Source: an uncultured bacterium (GTDB lineage Bacteria; Actinomycetota; Actinomycetes; S36-B12). From it: DNA of 8,064 bases. The notes under the pieces were generated by a model. That model was not told where the DNA came from and searched no databases. It saw only the letters and a program-made list of their open reading frames with translations. The stretch lies in the NCBI GenBank assembly GCA_903954205.1, contig CAJBMR010000232.1:1-8064 (forward strand), read 5' to 3'. A program made the translations under genes and the position numbers. Below, piece after piece: positions 1 through 6,180 of the stretch. Numbering within the stretch: position 1 is the first letter of the stretch; the number at the start of each line of letters is the position of its first letter.

Positions 1-1
1 C

Positions 2-409
2 GGCTGGGCGCTCGTGGCCGTCACCGCCGTCGTCGTGGTCCTCGGTGTGGTCGTGACCGGCAGCGGACCGCACTCAGGCGATGCGGATTCCGAGGCGCGA
101 TTCGGTGTGGATCCGCGCACCGTCGCCTGGCTGCATGCGGACTCCGTGCTCCTTTTCCTCGGCCTCACCGTGGGCCTGATAGTCGCCCTTCGGGTGACTC
201 ATGCCCCTGCGCGCACCATGCGCTTCGCCTTGGCGCTCCTTGTCGTGTCCCTCGCGCAGGGAGTCATCGGCTACGCGCAGTACTTCAGTGGACTGCCCTG
301 GGTGCTCGTCGCCATTCACATGCTTGGTGCGTGCCTCGTCTGGACCCTCGCGGTCTTCGTCGCACTGAGCATGCGTGCACGCGGGGTGCCGGCCGCCATC
401 AACCCGTGA
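2..409 (+). CDS. ctaA: Heme A synthase, COX15/CtaA family (partial, C-terminal half)
   Basis: This integral membrane enzyme oxidises the C8 methyl of heme O to the formyl group of heme A, the cofactor of aa3-type cytochrome oxidase. Only the last 135 residues lie in the window. The frame is open to the left edge, so the GTG at 14 is internal and not the start. Four hydrophobic segments are visible, at about residues 4-22, 46-64, 75-94 and 99-120 of the fragment; they match the C-terminal four-helix half of the eight-helix family fold. Recognisable motifs are VVTGSGPHSGD after the first helix, QGVIGYAQY, and GLPWVLVAIHMLGA. Histidines 45 and 106 are 61 residues apart, which fits the two heme-ligating histidines of the C-terminal half in Bacillus CtaA. 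The first half, with the other histidine pair, is outside the window. The last codons overlap the end of the convergent ctaB, its pathway partner. I see no frameshift. Confidence 0.93.
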   Translation, partial: GWALVAVTAVVVVLGVVVTGSGPHSGDADSEARFGVDPRTVAWLHADSVLLFLGLTVGLIVALRVTHAPARTMRFALALLVVSLAQGVIGYAQYFSGLPWVLVAIHMLGACLVWTLAVFVALSMRARGVPAAINP

Positions 410-1325
410 TGAAAGGATCAATCGCCACGGCGAGGAAGAGCAGCGCCAGATAGGTGATCGACCAGTGGAACAGGCGCATGGGCCTCACGTCGTCGAGCCC
501 CGAGAGGGCCCGGCGGCGCAGCAGGTGCGCCTCCACGAGGAAGACGGCACCGAGGACGATCGCTGACCCGGAGTAGACCCAACCCATGGGTGCAACGGGG
601 ATCAGTACGAGCGACGTGAGCACCATCACCCACGAGTAGATGACGATGCTGCGAGTCACGGCACGGATGTCCGCCACCACAGGGAGCATGGGCACCCCGG
701 CTGCTGCGTAGTCGTCGCGGTAGCGCAGGGACAGCGGCCAGTAGTGCGGTGGCGTCCACCAGAAAACGATCAGGAAGAGCACCACGGGAGTCCAGCTAAG
801 CCCGCCCGTGACGGCGGCCCAGGCGATGAGCACCGGCATGCATCCGGCCGCACCACCCCAGACGATGTTCTGTGAGGTTCTCCGCTTCAGCAGCATGGTG
901 TAGCCGACCGCGTAGAACGCGATCGCCGCGACAGCCAGTGCCGCGGCAAGGAGGTTGGCGAAGACCGCCAGGACCACGACGCTGGCCACTGAGAGCCCGG
1001 TGCCCAGCAGGATGCCTCCGCGGACGGAGACCGCACCGCTAGCGACCGGACGCGCATGCGTGCGAGCCATCAGCGCATCGATGTCCCGGTCATAAACGCT
1101 GTTGAAGGTGTTGGCGCCACCTGCGGCCAGCATCCCTCCGAGGATGACGGCCACTGCGGTGATGGGTTCGGGCCAGCCGCGTGCCGCCAGGATCATCGAG
1201 GGAATCGCCGTGACGAGGAGAAGTTCGATGATGCGCGGCTTGGTGATCGCCACGTAGTCGCGCACGGTCTGCCAGGTGGACCGCTGGAGGTCGCCGTTGC
1301 CAGGCCTGTGCTCGACCTGGGCCAT
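399..1325 (-). CDS. ctaB: Heme O synthase (protoheme IX farnesyltransferase), UbiA family
   Basis: This membrane prenyltransferase transfers a farnesyl group from farnesyl diphosphate to protoheme IX, giving heme O, which CtaA then converts to heme A. The 308-residue protein has the family's usual length and about nine hydrophobic helices. It shows AITKPRIIELLL (26-37), the Mg-diphosphate motif N75xxxD79xxxD83 inside FNSVYDRDID, the loop KRRTSQNIVWGG (147-158), WWTPPHYWPLSLRYRDDY (189-206) with AGVPMLP (209-215), and the C-terminal LFHWSITYL (285-293). The reading frame stays open upstream to 1952, antisense to tkt. I chose the ATG at 1325 because conserved family sequence begins soon after it and a GAGGGG ribosome binding site (1331-1336) lies 5 nt upstream. 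The gene is divergent from tkt and convergent with ctaA. Farnesyltransferase is preferred over other UbiA enzymes because of the YRDDYxxAGxPMLP signature and the ctaA neighbour. Confidence 0.96.
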   Translation of the reverse strand: MAQVEHRPGNGDLQRSTWQTVRDYVAITKPRIIELLLVTAIPSMILAARGWPEPITAVAVILGGMLAAGGANTFNSVYDRDIDALMARTHARPVASGAVSVRGGILLGTGLSVASVVVLAVFANLLAAALAVAAIAFYAVGYTMLLKRRTSQNIVWGGAAGCMPVLIAWAAVTGGLSWTPVVLFLIVFWWTPPHYWPLSLRYRDDYAAAGVPMLPVVADIRAVTRSIVIYSWVMVLTSLVLIPVAPMGWVYSGSAIVLGAVFLVEAHLLRRRALSGLDDVRPMRLFHWSITYLALLFLAVAIDPFITG

Positions 1326-1340
1326 GGCATCCCCTCGGTG

Positions 1341-1363
1341 GGCCGCGGCCGGGTGGACCGCGG
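1341..1363. repeat. GC-rich palindromic pair in the ctaB leader
   Basis: A perfect 10-bp palindrome, ggccgcggcc, lies at 1341-1350. Its core CCGCGG (1343-1348) recurs at 1358-1363. The two copies can pair as a 6-bp stem with a 9-nt loop in RNA, or form two dyad sites with centres 15 bp apart in DNA. The element sits between the ctaB ribosome binding site and the proposed ctaB -10 box, so it would be transcribed in the leader. In a sequence this GC-rich, CCGCGG pairs occur by chance, so a function is only a possibility. Confidence 0.3.
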
Positions 1364-1390
1364 ACGACGGCAAATGGAACTTCTCTCGGC

Positions 1391-1396
1391 AGTGTA
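1391..1396 (-). promoter_or_regulatory. Candidate -10 box for ctaB
   Basis: Read on the - strand this hexamer is TACACT, a good match to the actinobacterial TANNNT -10 consensus. It would start transcription near 1384 and give a leader of about 59 nt before the ctaB ATG at 1325. No TTGACA-like -35 is present at 17-18 bp spacing (GCTGCC or GGCTGC is found there). Many actinobacterial promoters lack a recognisable -35, so its absence does not rule this one out. Confidence 0.4.
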
Positions 1397-1427
1397 ACGA
1401 TGCCCCACGCGACGGCAGCCCCGTCGC

Positions 1428-1439
1428 TAGGCTGCCCAC
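1428..1439 (+). promoter_or_regulatory. Candidate -10 box for a leaderless tkt transcript
   Basis: TAGGCT (1428-1433) matches TANNNT and is followed by six bases before the GTG at 1440. Its last T therefore sits at -7 if transcription begins on the G of that GTG, the usual spacing for leaderless actinobacterial messages. No Shine-Dalgarno sequence precedes either the GTG or the in-frame ATG at 1458, which supports a leaderless start. There is no clear -35 (ccacgc or similar at the expected place). This would be the promoter of the whole tkt-to-pgl operon. Confidence 0.6.
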
Positions 1440-3545
1440 GTGACTGACTCCGTTCTCATGCCCCAGCCCCGTCCCCTCATCGGCGAGGGTCCCCTCACGT
1501 GGGATGACATGGACCGCCGCACGGTTGCCACCATCCGAGGGCTGGCCATGGACGCGGTCCAGCGCGCCGGCAATGGGCACCCCGGAACAGCCATGAGCTT
1601 GGCCCCGGCGGCCTACCTGCTCTTCCAGCGCTTCCTGCGCCACGACCCAGCCGATCCGTCGTGGCTGGGCCGAGACCGTTTCGTCCTCTCGTGCGGCCAC
1701 ACCAGCCTCACGCTGTACATCCAGCTCTTCCTCTCCGGCTACGGGCTGGAGTTGAGCGACCTCGAGGCGTTCCGATCGGCAGACAGCCTCACGCCGGGCC
1801 ATCCTGAGTACGGCCACACCGTGGGCGTCGAGACCACCACCGGTCCGCTGGGCCAGGGCATCGCCACAGCGGTCGGCATGGCCATGGCTTCCCGCTACCA
1901 GCGCGGACTGCTGGATCCGGATGCTCCGTGGGGGTTCAGCCCATTCGATCATCGGGTGTGGGTCATCGCCTCTGACGGCGACCTGGAGGAGGGCCTCTCC
2001 GGTGAGGCGTCCTCTCTAGCAGGCACGCAGAAACTCGCCAACCTCACCGTCATCTGGGACGACAATCACATCTCCATCGAGGGCGACACCCAGGTGGCGT
2101 TCACCGAGGACGTCGTCACGCGGTACGAGTCCTACGGATGGGATGTCCACTACGTCGGCATGACCCCCGACGGCGACATCGACATCCTGGCCCTTGCTCA
2201 GGCACTCGACGCCGCTGTGGACCAGCAGCAGCGGCCCACCTTCATCGCGATGCGCAGCACCATGGCTTGGCCCGCCCCCAACGCCCGCAACTCCGCGAAG
2301 GCACACGGAGCTGCACTGGGAGCAGAGGAGGTGTCCGCCACCAAGGCACTCCTCGGGCTCAACCCCGACGAGCACTTCCAGGTCTCCACCGACGTCCTCG
2401 CCCACGCTCGTGAGGTAGCCGCCCGCGGCAAGGCACTACACGCCGAGTGGGACGTTGCCTACGAGGCGTGGCGTCAGTCCCATCCCCAACGTGCGGCGCT
2501 ACTCGATCGCCTGCGTGCACGCGAGTTGCCGGAGGGCATCGAAGCGGCGCTGCCCGTATTCGAGGCGGGTACGTCGATCGCCACCCGCGCGGCTTCAGGC
2601 AAGGTCATCAACGCAATCGCGGCGATCATGCCCGAATTCTGGGGCGGATCGGCAGACCTCGCCGAGTCCAACAACACGACCATCGAGGGAGGCATGTCCT
2701 TCCTCCCGGCCGGGACCGGCGCACGTGACGCCTCCCCCTACGGCCGCATCATCCACTTCGGGATCCGCGAGCATGCGATTGGCGCGATCCTCAACGGCAT
2801 TGCCCTCGAGGGTCTGACGCGCCCCTTCGGCGGCACGTTCCTTGTGTTCTCCGACTACATGCGCGGTTCAGTCAGACTCGCCGCCCTCATGCAGACCTCT
2901 GTCGTCTACGTCTGGACCCACGACTCCGTGGGCCTCGGTGAAGACGGACCCACGCACCAGCCCATCGAGCACCTGTGGTCCCTCCGCGGCATCCCGGGTC
3001 TCGCCATCGCGCGTCCGTGCGACGGCAACGAGACGGCCCAGGTGTGGCTTGAGACGCTGCGTCGTGCCACGCCGACGGGGCTCATCCTGTCGCGCCAGGG
3101 ACTGCCCGAGATCGATCGCTCGACGCACGGGGCGGCCAGCGGCACGGCGCGCGGTGCCTATGTCCTCGCGGAAGCGTCAGCTCCTGCCGAGGCCATTCTC
3201 ATCGCCACGGGCTCGGAGGTCCAGATCGCGCTGGCCGCTCAGGAGATCCTCGAGGCCGAGGGCACCCCGACGCGCGTCGTATCGGCACCCTGCCTGGAGT
3301 GGTTCGACGAGCAGGACGATGCCTACCGTTCATCAGTCCTGCCTCCGGGCTCCGTCCGCGTCGCTGTGGAGGCCGGAGCCACTTACGGCTGGTGGCGTTA
3401 CGTCGGCGGGCGGGGCGCCGTGGTCGGCATCGATCATTTCGGCGCCAGCGCCAACGGCGCCCTGCTCCTCAAGAAGTTTGGAATCACGGCCGAGGCGGTT
3501 GCCGCGTCCGTGCGTAATCTCCTGGCCTCGGAAGGAGCCTCATGA
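1440..3545 (+). CDS. tkt: Transketolase
   Basis: This cytoplasmic thiamine diphosphate enzyme moves two-carbon ketol units between sugar phosphates (xylulose 5-phosphate with ribose 5-phosphate or erythrose 4-phosphate), joining the pentose phosphate pathway to glycolysis. The 701 residues are full length for the family. The N-terminal cofactor domain has NGHPGTAMS (45-53), CGHTSLTLY, GPLGQG, and the diphosphate/metal site SDGDLEEG (178-185) with N209 in WDDNHISIEGDT. The middle domain has the family's catalytic glutamate E444 in FGIREHAIGA and THDSVGLGEDGPTHQP (493-508). The C-terminal domain has ATGSEV and GIDHFGASANGALL. I chose the GTG at 1440 over the ATG at 1458 because it fits a leaderless start 6 nt after a TAGGCT box, and the ATG has no ribosome binding site. 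It heads the operon and overlaps tal by 4 bp. Confidence 0.97.
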   Translation: MTDSVLMPQPRPLIGEGPLTWDDMDRRTVATIRGLAMDAVQRAGNGHPGTAMSLAPAAYLLFQRFLRHDPADPSWLGRDRFVLSCGHTSLTLYIQLFLSGYGLELSDLEAFRSADSLTPGHPEYGHTVGVETTTGPLGQGIATAVGMAMASRYQRGLLDPDAPWGFSPFDHRVWVIASDGDLEEGLSGEASSLAGTQKLANLTVIWDDNHISIEGDTQVAFTEDVVTRYESYGWDVHYVGMTPDGDIDILALAQALDAAVDQQQRPTFIAMRSTMAWPAPNARNSAKAHGAALGAEEVSATKALLGLNPDEHFQVSTDVLAHAREVAARGKALHAEWDVAYEAWRQSHPQRAALLDRLRARELPEGIEAALPVFEAGTSIATRAASGKVINAIAAIMPEFWGGSADLAESNNTTIEGGMSFLPAGTGARDASPYGRIIHFGIREHAIGAILNGIALEGLTRPFGGTFLVFSDYMRGSVRLAALMQTSVVYVWTHDSVGLGEDGPTHQPIEHLWSLRGIPGLAIARPCDGNETAQVWLETLRRATPTGLILSRQGLPEIDRSTHGAASGTARGAYVLAEASAPAEAILIATGSEVQIALAAQEILEAEGTPTRVVSAPCLEWFDEQDDAYRSSVLPPGSVRVAVEAGATYGWWRYVGGRGAVVGIDHFGASANGALLLKKFGITAEAVAASVRNLLASEGAS
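3532..3537 (+). promoter_or_regulatory. Ribosome binding site of tal
   Basis: AAGGAG lies within the last codons of tkt, 4 nt before the tal ATG at 3542. It supports that ATG, which overlaps the tkt stop codon, as the real start. It also suggests tal can recruit ribosomes on its own as well as by coupling to tkt. Confidence 0.75.
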
Positions 3546-4663
3546 CCGCCCCTCAGTCACTCATCGACCTGACCCACGCAGGTGTCTCCATCTGGCTTGA
3601 TGATCTCGACCGTGGCCGCATCGCCTCGGGTGATCTCGCCCGTCTCATCAGCGACGATGAGGTGCGGGGGGTCACCACGAATCCCACCATCTTCGCGAAG
3701 GCACTCTCCGGAGCCGGCTCGGCATACACCGCGCAGGTTCGAGAACTTGCCGCGGCGGGCTCCTCCGTCGATGAGGCGGTGCGCGCGCTCACGACGACCG
3801 ATGTGCGCGACGCGTGCGATGTCTTCTCGGCGCTGTGGGAGTCCTCGGATGGTGTCGACGGTCGGGTCTCCATCGAGGTGGACCCGCGTCTCGCACGCGA
3901 CACCGATGCCACCATTCTCCAGGCGCGCCTCCTCCACGGGATGGTCGACCGCGGCAACGTGCTCATCAAGATTCCCGCAACCTCTGAGGGCCTTCCGGCC
4001 ATCTCCGAAACGCTGGCCACGGGGATCAGCGTCAATGTCACGCTCATCTTCAGTATCGATCGGTACGCCGAGGTCATCGATGCATGGATGACCGGCCTCG
4101 AGCGCGCTGCGGCCGGCGGACATGACCTGTCCACCATCCAGTCGGTCGCCTCCTTCTTCGTCAGCAGGATGGATTCCGAGGTCGATGCGCGGCTCTCCGC
4201 CATCGGATCCGAGGAGGCACTCCAACTGCGCGGCAAGGCGGGGCTAGCGAGTGCACGACTAGCCTGGGGAGTCTTCGAAGAGGCCATGGCCTCGCCCCGC
4301 TGGAAGGCTCTGGCGGCGCAAGGAGCTCGACCTCAGCGTCCGCTGTGGGCTTCCACCGGCGTCAAGGACCCCGCCTTCCCCCCGACGATGTACGTCATGG
4401 GGCTCGTCGTCTCTGGATGCGTCAACACGATGCCTGCCGCGACACTGGACGCCTGCGCTGCCTACACCGGGCCTGTCGTCGACTCGGTCACGGGCACACA
4501 GACCGCCTCGCGCGCCATCTGGGACCAACTCACCGCACTGGGGATCAGTGAGCCGGCGGTGTGCCAGAAGTTGGAAGATGAAGGTGTCGAGAAGTTCGAC
4601 GCCTCGTGGTCTGAGCTGCTCGACACGGTGCGCACTGCACTGGACAACGCACGCAGCTCATGA
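3542..4663 (+). CDS. tal: Transaldolase (mycobacterial-type subfamily)
   Basis: This enzyme transfers a dihydroxyacetone unit from sedoheptulose 7-phosphate to glyceraldehyde 3-phosphate, giving erythrose 4-phosphate and fructose 6-phosphate, through a Schiff base on lysine. The 373 residues match the longer actinobacterial transaldolases rather than the roughly 316-residue E. coli type. Visible motifs are SIWLDDLDR (16-24, with a candidate catalytic aspartate at D20 or D21), TTNPTIF (45-51), and NVLIKIPAT, whose K143 is the Schiff-base lysine. NVTLIFS follows with N165, 22 residues after the lysine, the same spacing as K132 and N154 of E. coli TalB. The C-terminal third has the family's TGVKDP and PPTMYV segments. 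The start is fixed by AAGGAG upstream and a 4-bp ATGA overlap with tkt. Its end overlaps zwf in the same way. No pgi lies between tal and zwf, unlike some related operons. Confidence 0.96.
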   Translation: MTAPQSLIDLTHAGVSIWLDDLDRGRIASGDLARLISDDEVRGVTTNPTIFAKALSGAGSAYTAQVRELAAAGSSVDEAVRALTTTDVRDACDVFSALWESSDGVDGRVSIEVDPRLARDTDATILQARLLHGMVDRGNVLIKIPATSEGLPAISETLATGISVNVTLIFSIDRYAEVIDAWMTGLERAAAGGHDLSTIQSVASFFVSRMDSEVDARLSAIGSEEALQLRGKAGLASARLAWGVFEEAMASPRWKALAAQGARPQRPLWASTGVKDPAFPPTMYVMGLVVSGCVNTMPAATLDACAAYTGPVVDSVTGTQTASRAIWDQLTALGISEPAVCQKLEDEGVEKFDASWSELLDTVRTALDNARSS

Positions 4664-6180
4664 GCAATCCGCTCCGCGACCACAGAGACCGGCGCCTGCC
4701 CAAGGTCGCCGGGCCATGTGGACTCATCCTCTTCGGCGTCACCGGGGATCTCGCGCGCAAGAAAATCATGCCCGCGATCTACGACCTCGCCAACCGCGGA
4801 CTACTCCCCCCGGGCTTCGGTCTCGTGGGCTTCGCCCGACGCCAGTGGGATGACGAAGACTTCGCCCAAGAGGTGCATGACGCCGTGCGCGAGTATGCGC
4901 GCACGCCCTTCCGCGAAGAGGTCTGGGCACAGCTCTCCGAGGGAATTCGATTCGTTGAGGGTGACATCTCCGATCCCGCGTCATATAGGGATCTACGCAG
5001 GGTCGTCGACGAGGTCGACCAGCGCCGCGGCACGATGGGTAACCACGCGTTCTACCTCTCGATCCCGCCGGGACTCTTCCCGGTCGTGGTCGAGCACCTC
5101 AAGGACAGCGGGCTTACCGAGCGGCACGGTAACGAATGGCGACGCGTCGTAGTCGAGAAGCCCTTCGGTCACGACCTCGCCAGCGCCAAGGAGCTCGATC
5201 GCGTCCTCAGCACCGCCTTCACGCCGGATGAGATCTTCCGCATCGATCACTACCTCGGCAAGGAGACGGTGCAGAACATCCTCGCCGTGCGCTTCGCCAA
5301 CACGATGTTCGAGCCGATCTGGAATGCCAACTACGTCGACAACGTCCAGATCACGCAGGCCGAGGACATCGGCATCGGCGGTCGCGCGGGCTACTACGAC
5401 GGCATCGGAGCCGCACGCGATGTCATCCAGAACCACCTTCTGCAGCTGCTTGCGCTCACCGCAATGGAGGAGCCCCTGTCCTTCCGGCCCCACGAGGTGC
5501 GACAGGAAAAGGAAAAGGTGCTCAGCGCTGTCACCCTTCCCGCCGACATCGAAGCCCACACTGCGCGTGGGCAGTACGCCGCGGGATGGCAGGGCGGCGT
5601 ACCCGTCGTCGGTTTTCTCGAGGAGGCAGGCATACCCCCGGACAGCACGACCGAGACCTTCGCCGCGATCCGCGTCACCGTGGACAACCGCCGGTGGGCA
5701 GGTGTGCCCTTCTACCTGCGGACCGGCAAGCGGCTCGGCCGTCGCGTGACGGAGGTAGCCGTGATCTTCAAGCGCGCCCCCCATCTGCCCTTCGATTCCG
5801 CCTCGGTCGGCGAACTCTCCGACAATGCGCTCGTCTTCCGGATCCAACCCGATGAAGGCGTCACCGTGCGCTTCGGCTCGAAGGTGCCAGGCACCGCGGG
5901 CATGGAGGTGCGCGACGTGACGATGGACTTCCAGTACGGGGATTCCTTCGTAGACACCAGTCCCGAGGCGTACGAGCGACTCATCCTCGACGTCCTGCTG
6001 GGCGAGCCTCCGCTCTTCCCTAACAGCACCGAGGTCGACCTGAGTTGGAGCATCCTCGATCCGGTCCTGGATCAGTGGGCCTCCCAGGGCCAGCCGCAGC
6101 AGTACGCATCGGGAGGCTGGGGGCCTCCCTGCGCCTACGACATGATCGCGCGTGACGGACGCCAGTGGAGGCGGCCATGA
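4660..6180 (+). CDS. zwf: Glucose-6-phosphate 1-dehydrogenase
   Basis: This enzyme oxidises glucose 6-phosphate to 6-phosphogluconolactone with reduction of NADP+, the committed step of the oxidative pentose phosphate branch and a main NADPH source. The 506-residue protein is full length. The Rossmann domain opens with GVTGDLARKK (26-35). VVVEKPFGHD carries K167, which contacts substrate in the family. RIDHYLGKE (194-202) includes D196 and the phosphate-binding H197, and YYDGIGAARDVIQNH ends on the catalytic base H259. The C-terminal GWGPPCAYDMIARDG is typical of actinobacterial Zwf. The ATG at 4660 overlaps the tal stop (ATGA) but has no good Shine-Dalgarno sequence before it, so translation probably depends on ribosomes finishing tal. 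The conserved N-terminal NPLRDHRDRRLP right after the start supports this ATG. It is followed by opcA, its usual partner. Confidence 0.97.
   Translation: MSNPLRDHRDRRLPKVAGPCGLILFGVTGDLARKKIMPAIYDLANRGLLPPGFGLVGFARRQWDDEDFAQEVHDAVREYARTPFREEVWAQLSEGIRFVEGDISDPASYRDLRRVVDEVDQRRGTMGNHAFYLSIPPGLFPVVVEHLKDSGLTERHGNEWRRVVVEKPFGHDLASAKELDRVLSTAFTPDEIFRIDHYLGKETVQNILAVRFANTMFEPIWNANYVDNVQITQAEDIGIGGRAGYYDGIGAARDVIQNHLLQLLALTAMEEPLSFRPHEVRQEKEKVLSAVTLPADIEAHTARGQYAAGWQGGVPVVGFLEEAGIPPDSTTETFAAIRVTVDNRRWAGVPFYLRTGKRLGRRVTEVAVIFKRAPHLPFDSASVGELSDNALVFRIQPDEGVTVRFGSKVPGTAGMEVRDVTMDFQYGDSFVDTSPEAYERLILDVLLGEPPLFPNSTEVDLSWSILDPVLDQWASQGQPQQYASGGWGPPCAYDMIARDGRQWRRP
6167..6171 (+). promoter_or_regulatory. 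Ribosome binding site deciding the opcA start
   Basis: GGAGG lies 5 nt before the ATG at 6177. An in-frame GTG at 6165 overlaps this motif and has no binding site of its own. The site therefore favours the ATG, which overlaps the zwf stop codon as ATGA. Confidence 0.75.

Noticed and set aside
418..440. Small inverted repeats near the ctaA/ctaB junction (TCGCC-AC-GGCGA) as a terminator
   Set aside because: The loop would be only 2 nt and no T run follows on either strand, so it is not a credible intrinsic terminator.
1458..1460. ATG at 1458 as the tkt start
   Set aside because: No Shine-Dalgarno motif precedes it, whereas the GTG at 1440 is ideally placed for a leaderless start. It remains a possible alternative.
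1326..1952. Open - strand frame continuing the ctaB frame upstream, which would make a 517-residue protein
   Set aside because: The extension is antisense to tkt and crosses the divergent promoter region, and it has no family similarity. ctaB has a clear ribosome binding site and ATG at 1325. Long antisense frames are expected in GC-rich coding DNA.
2842..3600. 252-codon + strand frame inside tkt and entering tal
   Set aside because: It is an arginine/serine-rich frame-shifted reading of tkt, whose own frame is intact and matches the family through to the end.
3553..4287. 222- and 244-codon open frames on the - strand opposite tal
   Set aside because: Two overlapping antisense frames in the same place are a sign of codon bias. 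Neither translation shows a recognisable motif.
5506..5521. Purine-rich gacaggaaaaggaaaa-like stretch inside zwf as an internal ribosome binding site
   Set aside because: It simply encodes an EKEKV segment of Zwf, and no plausible gene starts downstream.
6165..6176. GTG at 6165 as the opcA start
   Set aside because: It overlaps the GGAGG that serves the ATG at 6177 and has no binding site of its own. The ATG also makes the same ATGA junction found elsewhere in the operon.
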